Below are positions 7,491-15,717 of a stretch of 64,000 bases of DNA, piece after piece. Source of the DNA: an uncultured Blautia sp. (lineage in GTDB: Bacteria > Bacillota > Clostridia > Lachnospirales > Lachnospiraceae); contig URMH01000005.1 in assembly GCA_900549015.1 (NCBI GenBank), positions 1 to 64,000 of the forward strand. The letters run 5' to 3'. Made by a program: the position numbers and the translations under genes. Every line of letters starts with the position of its first letter. Position 1 is the stretch's first letter. The notes under the pieces were generated by a model. It ran no database searches and was not told the origin of the DNA. It saw nothing but the letters and a program-made list of their open reading frames with translations.

Positions 7491-8310
7491 CTTTTCCGTT
7501 TCCTTTCTCATATATCTCTTTTCCAAACCTCTCCAGGTCTTCGGCTGTCATAGGTTGGGGAAGCTGCATTCCATTTGGTTTTTTCATAAGTGCTTCGACA
7601 AACTTTTCCAGCGCACGTGTATTTTCCGTTTCCGGAAAAAGCTCTGTGAACGGCATTCCTCTGAAATCTGCCAGCTGCATTTCCCGGCTTTCTGTCAGAA
7701 ATACACATATCTCGGCTTTTGTTTCATCTGAAAAAGCTTCTGCAATTTCTCTGTCTCTGGAATTTTTTATATGATTCAAAATAAGACCACCAAACATATT
7801 TTCCTCCCGGGAATACCTTTTTATCCCCTTCAGAATATTGTTAGCGGCATACAGAGACATATACTCTGCTGATGTTACTACAAAAACCCGGTCTACATAA
7901 TGTTTTCTCATAGGCACAGAAAATCCTCCGCACACTACATCTCCGAGAACATCATACACGATCACGTCCCAGTTTTCCTGAAAAATTCCAAGTTTCTCCA
8001 TCTCTTCCATTGCAGTTGTAATACCCAGCCCGGCACAGCCGCAGCCAGCTTCCGGTCCTCCGCATTCCACGCACTGAACCCCGTTTTTTCCTGTATAAAT
8101 AATTTCAGCCCGGGACAGAGTATCTTTTTCCTCCAGTAATTCCAATACAGAAGGCGTCCTGCCTGACCGTAAAGTTCTCGCGGAATCTGCTTTCGGATCA
8201 CAGCCTATATGCAAAACCTTCATTCCTTTCTTTGCCAAAAGTGCAGACACATTTGCCGCTATTGTAGATTTCCCGATTCCGCCTTTTCCGTAAAACGCAA
8301 TTCTTTCCAT
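7471..8310 (-). CDS. NifH-like ATP-dependent reductase (nitrogenase iron-protein superfamily)
   Basis: A 279-residue P-loop protein with the NifH features: GKGGIGKST at 9-16, GCDPKADSAR at 36-45, and both cysteines for the inter-subunit [4Fe-4S] cluster, Cys92 (GPEAGCGCAGLG) and Cys127 (DVLGDVVCGGF). The arginine that is ADP-ribosylated in classical NifH (CAGRG) is leucine here. Such proteins deliver low-potential electrons to a component-1 partner using ATP (NifH, BchL, CfbC). The ATG at 8310 has CAGGAGAG upstream; it lies two bases after the ABC ATPase gene and overlaps the NifD-like gene. It belongs to the riboswitch-controlled transport operon. Confidence 0.88.
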   Translation of the reverse strand: MERIAFYGKGGIGKSTIAANVSALLAKKGMKVLHIGCDPKADSARTLRSGRTPSVLELLEEKDTLSRAEIIYTGKNGVQCVECGGPEAGCGCAGLGITTAMEEMEKLGIFQENWDVIVYDVLGDVVCGGFSVPMRKHYVDRVFVVTSAEYMSLYAANNILKGIKRYSREENMFGGLILNHIKNSRDREIAEAFSDETKAEICVFLTESREMQLADFRGMPFTELFPETENTRALEKFVEALMKKPNGMQLPQPMTAEDLERFGKEIYEKGNGKDEGIFC

Positions 8311-8312
8311 TT

Positions 8313-9086
8313 TTACTCTCCTGAAATGCAAACTTTTCTTCCTAATTTTGGAATATATTCCATATGAACATCTATATGATAAAGACGGCGCAGGTTTTGT
8401 TCTGTTACCATCTCTTCTGTGTTTCCTGTCTCAAAGCTTCCATTTTCATGCAAAAGCCCTGCCCTTCCCCCTAAAAACAGCACATGATCCGGCATATGGC
8501 TCGTAAGAATAATTCCATAGCCTTTCTCTGCAAGACGCTTAATTAAGTGAAGCATTCGAATCTGATTTCCATAATCAAGATGATTGGTCGGTTCATCTAA
8601 CATAATAATATCCGGTTTCTGCACCATCACCCTTGCGATTGTCACCTGCTGCCTCTCTCCGCCGCTTAATTCTGTATAAGGTCTTTTGGCAAGCTTCGAA
8701 ATCCCCAGTTCTTCCAGTGCTTTCTCTGCCATCTCATAATCTTTCAATGACGGTTTCTCAAAAAACCCAAGATATGGAGCCCTCCCCATAACTACAAAAT
8801 CTAAAACCTCATATCCGTAAGCCGGCGTATGAATCTGAGGGACATATCCTATTTTTCTGGCTGTCTCTGTAATGGAAAGCTCTGTAATGTGCTTTCCACT
8901 CAGATATACGCCTCCCTCCGATGGTTTTAAAAGATTTGCAATGCAATTCAACATTGTAGATTTTCCGGCTCCATTTGCCCCGAGAACAGAAAAAATTTCT
9001 CCTTTTTCTATGCCAAAATTTACATTTCGAAATAATTCTGTTTCATTATTATAGGAAAATCCAAGATTTTTCACTTCCAATATCAT
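8313..9086 (-). CDS. FecE/BtuD-type ABC transporter ATPase (second transporter)
   Basis: A 257-residue ATPase with Walker A (GANGAGKST), signature (LSGGERQQ) and Walker B (IIMLDEPTNHLD). The real start is the ATG at 9086, which overlaps the permease stop (ATGA); a longer open frame upstream is the permease in the wrong frame. It would power import of a metal-chelate or corrinoid together with the permease at 9083-10102 and the binding protein at 10120-11199. The NifH-like gene follows after two bases, so uptake and reduction are co-translated. Confidence 0.88.
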   Translation of the reverse strand: MILEVKNLGFSYNNETELFRNVNFGIEKGEIFSVLGANGAGKSTMLNCIANLLKPSEGGVYLSGKHITELSITETARKIGYVPQIHTPAYGYEVLDFVVMGRAPYLGFFEKPSLKDYEMAEKALEELGISKLAKRPYTELSGGERQQVTIARVMVQKPDIIMLDEPTNHLDYGNQIRMLHLIKRLAEKGYGIILTSHMPDHVLFLGGRAGLLHENGSFETGNTEEMVTEQNLRRLYHIDVHMEYIPKLGRKVCISGE

Positions 9087-10102
9087 GCTACCTTCGTCCT
9101 CTGTCTTACAAGTAAATAAAAATAAAACGGCGCTCCCACAAGTCCTGTCAAAATGCTGAGAGGAAGTTCCGCGCTCGTAAGATTTCTTGCAGCTGTATCG
9201 ATCAGCAAAAGAAAACCAGCTCCCAGCACTGCCGATACCGGTATCAGCTTTTTGTTGTCCGGACCTGTGATCATTCTTCCCAAATGTGGAATTACAAGAC
9301 CAATCCACCCGATCGTCCCGCTGATACATACAGCACTTGCTGTAAGCGCTGTGGCGCAGATGATCACAAGACCTCTTGTTTTTTTTATATCGGTTCCCAG
9401 AGATCTTGCTTCTCCTTCCCCAAGAGACATAATGTTGATCCTCCATCTCACAGCTATGAGAATACCTGCTGAAATGAAGATCACAGGACCCACGCAGGCT
9501 ATGTCGCGCCATACTACTGTACTTAAACTTCCCATCTGCCAGTGAGTGATAGAAGCAAGCTGGGTATCCGGATCAGCCAGATATTTCAAAAGTCCGAGAA
9601 GAGAATTCATAAGTCCGCCCACAATAACACCTGCCAGAACCAGCGTCATCATAGAATGGTTCCGCATCATTTTAGGAATAAAAGAGGCGGCTGCAACTGC
9701 CACAATTCCCCCTGCAAAAGCCATAATCTGGACCTCCTTCTGCCCAAACTGCATAAGAATTGCCAGAGAAGCTCCCACACAGGCGCCTGCAGATACTCCC
9801 AGCATATCAGGAGCCACCAGCGGATTTTTAAACACGCCCTGATAAGCTGCACCGGACAGGGATAACGCTGCCCCCACGAGAAGTGCACCGAATATTCTGG
9901 GAAGCCTCAGTGTAAATATCACACTTTCTGCCTGCGCCTCCCAATCAGGTTCTATATGAATCACTTTAGATAAAAGTATCTTTATAACGTCAATGGGTGA
10001 GATATAATATCTCCCCAGACCAATCGCTATTATCACAAGTCCTGTCACAATGAGAAGTAGCGCCGCAAAAATCATTCTGTACTTTTTCTCTTTTCTTCTC
10101 AT
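9083..10102 (-). CDS. FecCD/BtuC-type ABC permease (second transporter)
   Basis: A 339-residue polytopic protein of the iron-chelate/vitamin B12 permease family. It shows GVFKNPLVAPDMLGVSAGA near residue 90 and SGTIGWIGLVIPHLGRM near residue 265, both hallmark stretches of BtuC/FecCD. Dimers form the import channel. It overlaps the ATPase gene by four bases and follows the binding-protein gene by 17 bases. The cobalamin riboswitch at the operon head favours a corrinoid substrate, although family members also carry heme or siderophores. Confidence 0.88.
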   Translation of the reverse strand: MRRKEKKYRMIFAALLLIVTGLVIIAIGLGRYYISPIDVIKILLSKVIHIEPDWEAQAESVIFTLRLPRIFGALLVGAALSLSGAAYQGVFKNPLVAPDMLGVSAGACVGASLAILMQFGQKEVQIMAFAGGIVAVAAASFIPKMMRNHSMMTLVLAGVIVGGLMNSLLGLLKYLADPDTQLASITHWQMGSLSTVVWRDIACVGPVIFISAGILIAVRWRINIMSLGEGEARSLGTDIKKTRGLVIICATALTASAVCISGTIGWIGLVIPHLGRMITGPDNKKLIPVSAVLGAGFLLLIDTAARNLTSAELPLSILTGLVGAPFYFYLLVRQRTKVA

Positions 10103-10119
10103 AAGGCTCTGCCTTTCCT

Positions 10120-11199
10120 TTATTTCGCACTGTTTTTGTTAAAATCATCACTCATAATCTGTGACACATCTTCATCTGTAAGCTCATATTCGAAATATGT
10201 TTTAAAATAATCAGCTACCTCTTTACGAATATCAATATCTGAAAAAACCTCAGGCTGGATCAGGGATGCCAGCCACTCCATCATAAGAGGCGTTTCTACT
10301 CCCGGTGCGTCCCAACGGTAAATTCCAATAGGCGTTTTATATACCCGTTTATCCTGAACAGCTTTTACATTGCTCCAGTCCTGCCCGTCAATGGTGTTAT
10401 TATATAAATCTTCCGGTGTAAACTCGTCAAACCAGCTCAAAAGGATAATATCCGGATTAATTTCCAGGATTTCTTCCATCGTAATATCTGAATTTTCTGC
10501 CGCTACACTATCCGCTCCTGCCAGTTCCAGAGCCTCTTTAATAAAGTTATCATTTCCCTGCAGCTTCAGTTCTGAATTTCTCAGATAAAGAACCTTCGGT
10601 TTTTCTGCGCTTTCTACCTTATCCTGATAAGATTTTATTTTTTCGTATGTATCTTCGTACAGATCAATAAACTGCTGTGCTCTGTCTTCTTTTCCCAGCA
10701 GTTCCCCTATCGCACGAAAACTTTCCTGAAGTTCTTCCACCGTTTCATTTTTCACCATAACAGGGGCAATTCCCAACTCTTTTAACTGCTTTGCCTCGTC
10801 TTCCTGGTAATCCCAGATAACAACAGCTTCCACTCCCATTTCCACCATCTCTTCCATATTAATGGAAAAATCTTTTCCTATAGCTGTGGAATCAATCTGT
10901 CCATATTCCGGATCCATCTTTTCCAGAAAATTTCCTGTATATGCACTGATCGCTCCCGGATTAATAGACACCATTCTCTCGGATGTTCCGTCTATTGCAT
11001 AAATAACAGAAGACCAGGGGAGTGGTGTTACTGCAATTTTAGAAATATTTTCCGGAACTTCAACTACATTTCCCGCTACATCTGTGACCTCTCTTGTTCC
11101 CTCTGTACTCTCCTCTGCTGCCATTACAGGCATAGCAAAGGCTCCCAGCATTGCAGCTGTCAAAGCTGCTGTTGTCCGTTTCCACATTGATTTTCTCAT
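10120..11199 (-). CDS. FecB/BtuF-type solute-binding protein (second transporter)
   Basis: A 359-residue class III binding protein: signal peptide (TTAALTAAMLGAFAMPVMAAEE), then DVAGNVVEVPENISKIAV, then a two-lobe fold joined by a helix. The predicted leader ends in an AxA signal-peptidase I site and has no lipobox cysteine. The long C-terminal tail (ELTDEDVSQIMSDDFNKNSAK) extends past the usual fold. It heads the second of two BtuFCD-like sets in this operon. It and the first binding protein share little sequence, so the two sets probably recognise different ligands. Confidence 0.83.
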   Translation of the reverse strand: MRKSMWKRTTAALTAAMLGAFAMPVMAAEESTEGTREVTDVAGNVVEVPENISKIAVTPLPWSSVIYAIDGTSERMVSINPGAISAYTGNFLEKMDPEYGQIDSTAIGKDFSINMEEMVEMGVEAVVIWDYQEDEAKQLKELGIAPVMVKNETVEELQESFRAIGELLGKEDRAQQFIDLYEDTYEKIKSYQDKVESAEKPKVLYLRNSELKLQGNDNFIKEALELAGADSVAAENSDITMEEILEINPDIILLSWFDEFTPEDLYNNTIDGQDWSNVKAVQDKRVYKTPIGIYRWDAPGVETPLMMEWLASLIQPEVFSDIDIRKEVADYFKTYFEYELTDEDVSQIMSDDFNKNSAK

Positions 11200-11217
11200 T
11201 TTTCTTTTCCTTTCTTC

Positions 11218-11979
11218 TCATTTACCGGAATAATATAAAATCCGCTTCTGTCCCTTTTTGTCTGTGACAATCTCTGCTTCCACCTCATAAACCTCCCGTA
11301 TAAATTCCGGTGTCAGAACTTCAGCGGGAGTTCCCGCATTTATAACCTTCCCATCTTTTAAAGCATATAATCTGTCACAGTACATAGCGGCAATATTCAG
11401 ATCGTGAATGACTGCAATTACTGTTTTTCCCCGATTTTTTACAAGATCCATCAGTTCCAGCTGATATTTAATATCCAGATGATTAGTCGGTTCATCAAGG
11501 ATCAGACACGGAGTATCCTGTACAAGCGCCCTTGCAATAAAAGCACGCTGTTTTTCCCCTCCGGACAAAGTGGTAAAACTTTGCTCTCTTATTTCATAAA
11601 GCCCTGTTTCGCGCAAAGTATTCTCCACAATTTCTCTGTCCTTCCGACTTTCTCCTTCCAACATTTTCTTTCTTGCGTGACGTCCCATCATGACCACTTC
11701 TTCCACTGTAAAATCAAAGCTGGATTCCTGTTCCTGAATCACAACACCGATTTCCTGTGCCATTTCTCTGTTGCTCATAGAAAGCAAATCTCTGCCTGAA
11801 AGTATGATTTTACCTTCCTGGGGCTTTAAAACTTTATAGATGTTTTTCAGAAGAGTCGATTTTCCACTTCCATTAGGGCCGATAATCCCCACAAACTCTC
11901 CCTTTTTTACCTCAAAGCCAGCCTGAGTAAGAATCTGCTTCTCCCTTATTTTACAGGAAAGCTTTTCTACCTGAAGCAT
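11218..11979 (-). CDS. FecE/BtuD-type ABC transporter ATPase (first transporter)
   Basis: A 253-residue ATPase with GPNGSGKST, LSGGEKQRAFIARAL and LILDEPTNHLD. It pairs with the permease at 11994-13064. The ATG at 11979, with GGGAGG upstream, is preferred to a GTG at 11997. The domain order and length are typical of FecE/BtuD proteins. Its gene lies between the two transporter sets, 18 bases before the second binding-protein gene. Confidence 0.88.
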   Translation of the reverse strand: MLQVEKLSCKIREKQILTQAGFEVKKGEFVGIIGPNGSGKSTLLKNIYKVLKPQEGKIILSGRDLLSMSNREMAQEIGVVIQEQESSFDFTVEEVVMMGRHARKKMLEGESRKDREIVENTLRETGLYEIREQSFTTLSGGEKQRAFIARALVQDTPCLILDEPTNHLDIKYQLELMDLVKNRGKTVIAVIHDLNIAAMYCDRLYALKDGKVINAGTPAEVLTPEFIREVYEVEAEIVTDKKGQKRILYYSGK

Positions 11980-11993
11980 TTTCTGTCCTCCCG

Positions 11994-13064
11994 TCACTTA
12001 AATTCATATCGACGTACCTTTACCATCCAGAGGAACAGTGGCGCGCCTAAAAATGCGGTTAAAATACCAACCGGAATTTCTGTGGGAGGGTGTATCATTC
12101 TTGCTCCCACATCTACCCATATCATAAATATCGCTCCGCTTAACACAGAAACAGGAAGCAGTTTTTTATGGTCTGCACCTGCAACGGAACGGACAAGATG
12201 AGGAATTACAAGTCCCACAAAGCCAATACAGCCGCTTACTGCCACAGATGCAGCAGTGAGAAGAGCCGTTACGACAATCAGCATACGGCGCACAAGATTT
12301 AAATCTACTCCAAGAATAATTGCAGAATGATCGCCCATCAGCATGGCATTCAATGATTTTGAAAAATACATCATGATAAAAAAGGCCGGCAATATTAAAA
12401 CAGCAAGAATGGGAATATCTGACCATTTTGCACTTCCAAACCCTCCAAGCATCCAGAATGTTGCCTCCCGCACAGAAGCATCATCAGGAGCCGTATAAAC
12501 AATATAATTGGTAAACGCGCTGAACATGGCAGATACTGCAACGCCTACAAGAATCAGGCGTACCGGTGTAACCGTATTACCTGTACTTGCCAGAGCATAT
12601 ACCAGAATCATTGAAATTAAAGCTCCAAAAAATGCGCCGAAAGGAATCGCTGCTCCTACAAAAGGAAGCTGAAGACCTGCAACCATCACAAGAACTGCAC
12701 CCAGCGAAGCTCCTGACGAAATTCCCAAAACATACGGATCTGCCAGAGGATTCTTTGTAAATGCCTGCATTCCCACTCCCGCAAGAGTCAGAGATGCTCC
12801 TACAAGGCCACCCAGAATAACTCTGGGTAATCTTAAAAACCAGACAATATTACCTGTACTCTCACGGATTCCTTCCAGAGAAACAACATCTCCCGCTCCC
12901 ACAAATCCAAGCAGATTATGAAAGATTATTTTCCACACATCTGTAAAAGGGATTCTTACCGGTCCAAGACCTACTCCCAGAACAACCGAGCACAATAATA
13001 CTACAATTAAAATTCCCGAGCAGAGCCCCGTATGGTTTTTTACGAATTTACAAAATTTTTTCAT
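11994..13064 (-). CDS. FecCD/BtuC-type ABC permease (first transporter)
   Basis: A 356-residue membrane protein with AFTKNPLADPYVLGISSGASLGA (about residues 107-129) and SGCIGFVGLVIPHLVR, both characteristic of the BtuC/FecCD family. It would form a homodimeric import channel for a corrinoid or iron chelate. It follows the binding-protein gene by eight bases, and its ribosome site is weak (GAGTAG overlapping that gene's end), which suggests translational coupling. Confidence 0.88.
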   Translation of the reverse strand: MKKFCKFVKNHTGLCSGILIVVLLCSVVLGVGLGPVRIPFTDVWKIIFHNLLGFVGAGDVVSLEGIRESTGNIVWFLRLPRVILGGLVGASLTLAGVGMQAFTKNPLADPYVLGISSGASLGAVLVMVAGLQLPFVGAAIPFGAFFGALISMILVYALASTGNTVTPVRLILVGVAVSAMFSAFTNYIVYTAPDDASVREATFWMLGGFGSAKWSDIPILAVLILPAFFIMMYFSKSLNAMLMGDHSAIILGVDLNLVRRMLIVVTALLTAASVAVSGCIGFVGLVIPHLVRSVAGADHKKLLPVSVLSGAIFMIWVDVGARMIHPPTEIPVGILTAFLGAPLFLWMVKVRRYEFK

Positions 13065-13072
13065 GCCACATA

Positions 13073-14059
13073 CTACTCAAAGCATTCCGGATGGAAAGCT
13101 TCTGCAAATTTTTCAATAGTATCCCCCGTCATAGAGCTGGCAAATACTTCACAAAGATTTACAGATATAATACGATCCTCTTTGATTGCCGGGACATCTG
13201 CAAGCGCTGGATTTTCTTTCAGTTCTTTCATTTTCTGTTCCAGAGAAATGTCGCCATAATTATTGACTACAATAACTTCCGGAGCTCTTTCTACCACTTC
13301 TTCCCAGCTTACATTGGCCCAGGTTTCTTCCATATCTTTAAAAATATTCTCTCCGCCAGCATGCTCCATCAGTTTTGCTGTAAAGTTATCTCCGCATGTA
13401 TATGCGCCGCCTTCCTGCGCCATATCATAAACGAAAGCTTTAACTGTGTCTGTACCTTCCACTGCTTTTTCAACTGTTTCTATCTGCTCTTTCATATCAT
13501 TTACAATCTGCTCTGCTTTTTCTTCCATATCAAAAATGCGTCCAAGATTATAGAAATCCTCATATACCACATCTACATCTGCCCCCAGCGTATATCCTTC
13601 AATAGAAGAAAGAGACATAATTCCATATTGGGTCAATGTATCATGAGTTGTATTATTTTTCTCACTAAATGCGCTGGAACGACCATATACAAAATCTGGT
13701 TCCTGATCAAGAATGGTTTCCAGAGAAAGAGCCGCATCTCCCAGGTTGGGGATTTTTTCATATTCATCATTCCATTTCGGATTGATTTTAGAGTTCGTAT
13801 ATGCTCTTCCTATAATTTTGTCTCCAAGTCCCATTGCCATTAACTGGTCGCCTGCATTTGCATTTACCGCAAGAACTTTTTCCGGAACATGAGTAAAGGT
13901 TACTTCCGCATCGTCCTTTGTTTTCAAAGTAAACGGGAATCCCTCTGCTGCCTCTGTCTTTTCCTCTGCCATTACAGGAAATCCTGACCCACATACAGTT
14001 AAACTTACTCCCATTGTTACTGCCAGCATGCCTCCCACTAATTTGTTTCTGATTTTCAT
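13073..14059 (-). CDS. FecB/BtuF-type solute-binding protein (first transporter, operon head)
   Basis: A 328-residue class III binding protein. It has an N-terminal signal (KLVGGMLAVTMGVSLTVCGSG) with a poor lipobox: the residue before Cys is Val rather than Gly, Ala or Ser. It then shows LKTKDDAEVTFTHVPEKVLAV and the typical two lobes. The start is the ATG at 14059 after AAGGAG; an upstream in-frame ATG lacks a ribosome site. It is the first gene after the cobalamin riboswitch and its terminator, so its translation is directly under B12 control. The ligand is likely a corrinoid or precursor. Confidence 0.83.
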   Translation of the reverse strand: MKIRNKLVGGMLAVTMGVSLTVCGSGFPVMAEEKTEAAEGFPFTLKTKDDAEVTFTHVPEKVLAVNANAGDQLMAMGLGDKIIGRAYTNSKINPKWNDEYEKIPNLGDAALSLETILDQEPDFVYGRSSAFSEKNNTTHDTLTQYGIMSLSSIEGYTLGADVDVVYEDFYNLGRIFDMEEKAEQIVNDMKEQIETVEKAVEGTDTVKAFVYDMAQEGGAYTCGDNFTAKLMEHAGGENIFKDMEETWANVSWEEVVERAPEVIVVNNYGDISLEQKMKELKENPALADVPAIKEDRIISVNLCEVFASSMTGDTIEKFAEAFHPECFE

Positions 14060-14126
14060 TTGTTTTCTCCTTTTCATTTTTTCATGCGGATGCATCCTTC
14101 CAAAGCTCTTCCTTTACTGCCGAAAC

Positions 14127-14158
14127 TAAAAAAGACATCTGCTAAAAAAGCAGATGTC
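14127..14158 (-). terminator. Expression-platform terminator of the first cobalamin riboswitch
   Basis: A perfect nine-base stem (GACATCTGC / GCAGATGTC) with a T-rich loop and a TTTTTT tail on the minus strand. It lies between the riboswitch aptamer and the binding-protein gene. Confidence 0.88.
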
Positions 14159-14204
14159 CAAAATAAAATACACGTATAGTATCGGATTTTACTCAAACAG
14201 GTTG

Positions 14205-14385
14205 CCTTTACCGGAAGCTTCCCATCATTCCTGTTAAGCAGGTTTCCTGACTTACGGATTATTGCTCCAGCGCCTTCTCACAGAATTTCTTCCGCAATGG
14301 CTTTGCTTTCGCTCCCCGTCTACAGTGGCCGGACCGTTCAGGCTTTGCACCTGATTCCCTTTTACCTCTCTTCGAGCACTTAACA
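14205..14385 (-). promoter_or_regulatory. Cobalamin riboswitch controlling the ABC/Nif-like operon
   Basis: On the minus strand the conserved elements appear in order: AAAAGGGAATCAGGTGCAAA, GCCTGAACGGTCCGG, CCACTGTAG, GAGCGAAAGC, GCCATTGCGG, and the B12 box GTAAGTCAGGAAACCTGC. It sits between a strong promoter (14415-14443) and a terminator (14127-14158). It therefore ties the expression of all eight genes from 14059 to 6567 to cobalamin shortage. Confidence 0.93.
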
Positions 14386-14414
14386 AGTAAACATGATTCT
14401 TTTATACCTTTTCT

Positions 14415-14443
14415 ATCTTATCCTACTTTCCTCCATATGTCAA
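14415..14443 (-). promoter_or_regulatory. Promoter of the riboswitch-controlled ABC/Nif-like operon
   Basis: Minus strand TTGACA (14443-14438), a 17-base spacer and TAAGAT (14420-14415). The near-consensus boxes start transcription just ahead of the cobalamin aptamer. Confidence 0.8.
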
Positions 14444-14456
14444 TTCAAAATACTTT

Positions 14457-15146
14457 TTATTCCGACTCCTCGCCTCCCAGCTTCTCCACAAACATCAGAC
14501 AGAAGCTGATGATCAGGCATACGCAGGATACCCAGATAACTGGAATGCCGTATTTCAGGGACAATACGCCGCCGATTCCCGCTCCCACTGCAAAGAAAAA
14601 GATAATGCCGAAATAATACGCCGCACTTTTTAAAAGTTCCGGATTCTTTTCCCGGAAATAAGCAGAGAGCGCTGCTGTACCGCTTCTCATATTTCCAATG
14701 CACATGGTGCTGGCATACGCATATCCGTGAACCTTGCGGAATGTCTGAACCTGCATAGCACAGGCAAAGGATACAAGGAAAGTTGCCACAATATTTAAAT
14801 TCGAAGGAAGGAAGCCCACAATAAAGAGAATTATAATTTCATGGAAAAGAACATCCTGCCTCCAGTGAAGCTTTCTTCCTTCCCTGCTTCTTCCCCGAAT
14901 CTGCTCTGCTGCCATCACTCCAAGCACAAAAGCGATCAGGGGAAACAGGTAATGAAGAGCAGCAATCCACTCTCCGGACATAATATGCTGACTCATAAGC
15001 ACAACATTTCCCGTCTGTGCATTGGAAAATACCTCGTCCCTTGTGTTGTAGGTATACGCGTCCTGCAGCCCGCCGGAAAAGGCAAGAAACATATTGTTGA
15101 TAAAAGCCTCTGACATCTGAATGTTCGAAGAGTGGATCTTTTTCAT
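14457..15146 (-). CDS. DUF1275 (YoaK-like) membrane protein
   Basis: A 229-residue protein with about six membrane helices. Its N-terminus (FLAFSGGLQDAYTYNTRDEVFSNAQTGN) is the signature of the DUF1275/YoaK family, whose function is not established. The start codon is one base after the fumarase beta stop codon (TAAAATG), so it is translated with the fumarase genes and ends the long fumarate operon. This position raises the possibility of a transport-related role for a C4-dicarboxylate or other metabolite, but that is inference from location only. Confidence 0.8.
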   Translation of the reverse strand: MKKIHSSNIQMSEAFINNMFLAFSGGLQDAYTYNTRDEVFSNAQTGNVVLMSQHIMSGEWIAALHYLFPLIAFVLGVMAAEQIRGRSREGRKLHWRQDVLFHEIIILFIVGFLPSNLNIVATFLVSFACAMQVQTFRKVHGYAYASTMCIGNMRSGTAALSAYFREKNPELLKSAAYYFGIIFFFAVGAGIGGVLSLKYGIPVIWVSCVCLIISFCLMFVEKLGGEESE

Positions 15147-15147
15147 T

Positions 15148-15717
15148 TTACTGTCTCTCCATTCCCTGTTTTTTTAAATATTCTGCTCTGCCGTCTTCAT
15201 AGAGATTATTTCCTTCGCTGTCAATAATCACTACAAGAGGCATATCTTCCACATAAAGCTTACGGAGGGCTTCTGCCCCAAGATCCTCATATGCGATCAG
15301 TTCTGCTTTTTTAATACATTTTGCAAGAAGAGCCCCTGCTCCGCCGATTGCCCCGAAATATACGCCGCTGTATTTTTTCATGGCGTCCACAACTTCAGGA
15401 AGGCGCGCGCCTTTTCCGATCATGCCTCTTGCGCCTACAGACATCATAGTCGGAGCGTAAGCGTCCATACGTCCGCTTGTTGTAGGGCCTGCGGAACCGA
15501 TCACCTGTCCCGGTTTTGCAGGTGTAGGACCTACATAATAAATGGTTGCGTCTGTCGGGTCAAAAGGAAGCGCTTCTCCTCTTTCAAGAGCCTCGCACAT
15601 TCTCTTATGGCCTGCGTCTCTTGATGTGTAAATGGTTCCCGTCAAAAGAACTCTCTCTCCTGCGTGAAGAGATTTTGCAAGCTCCTCTGTAAGAGGAAGT
15701 GTAATACGTCTCTCCAT
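15148..15717 (-). CDS. Class I fumarate hydratase, beta subunit (C-terminal part)
   Basis: A 189-residue protein matching the C-terminal half of iron-sulfur fumarases and tartrate dehydratases. It has LTGTIYTSRDAGHKRM (about residues 25-40), GPTTSGRMDAYAP and GAIGGAGALLAKCI. With the alpha subunit it interconverts fumarate and malate. It starts directly after the alpha-subunit stop (TAA ATG) with GGAGGTG as ribosome site. Neighbouring malate dehydrogenase and fumarate reductase place it in a reductive C4 branch running towards succinate. Tartrate dehydratase is the alternative and is unlikely here. Confidence 0.88.
   Translation of the reverse strand: MERRITLPLTEELAKSLHAGERVLLTGTIYTSRDAGHKRMCEALERGEALPFDPTDATIYYVGPTPAKPGQVIGSAGPTTSGRMDAYAPTMMSVGARGMIGKGARLPEVVDAMKKYSGVYFGAIGGAGALLAKCIKKAELIAYEDLGAEALRKLYVEDMPLVVIIDSEGNNLYEDGRAEYLKKQGMERQ

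Noticed and set aside
6567..8310. A true nitrogenase (nitrogen-fixing) locus
   Set aside because: There is only one short component-1 subunit, no NifK, NifE, NifN or NifB, and the operon is under cobalamin control. The Nif-like pair is more likely a tetrapyrrole-type reductase.
8313..9512. Extended N-terminus of the second ABC ATPase
   Set aside because: The extra 142 residues are the permease gene read in another frame. The ATPase starts at 9086 in an ATGA overlap with a normal N-terminus.
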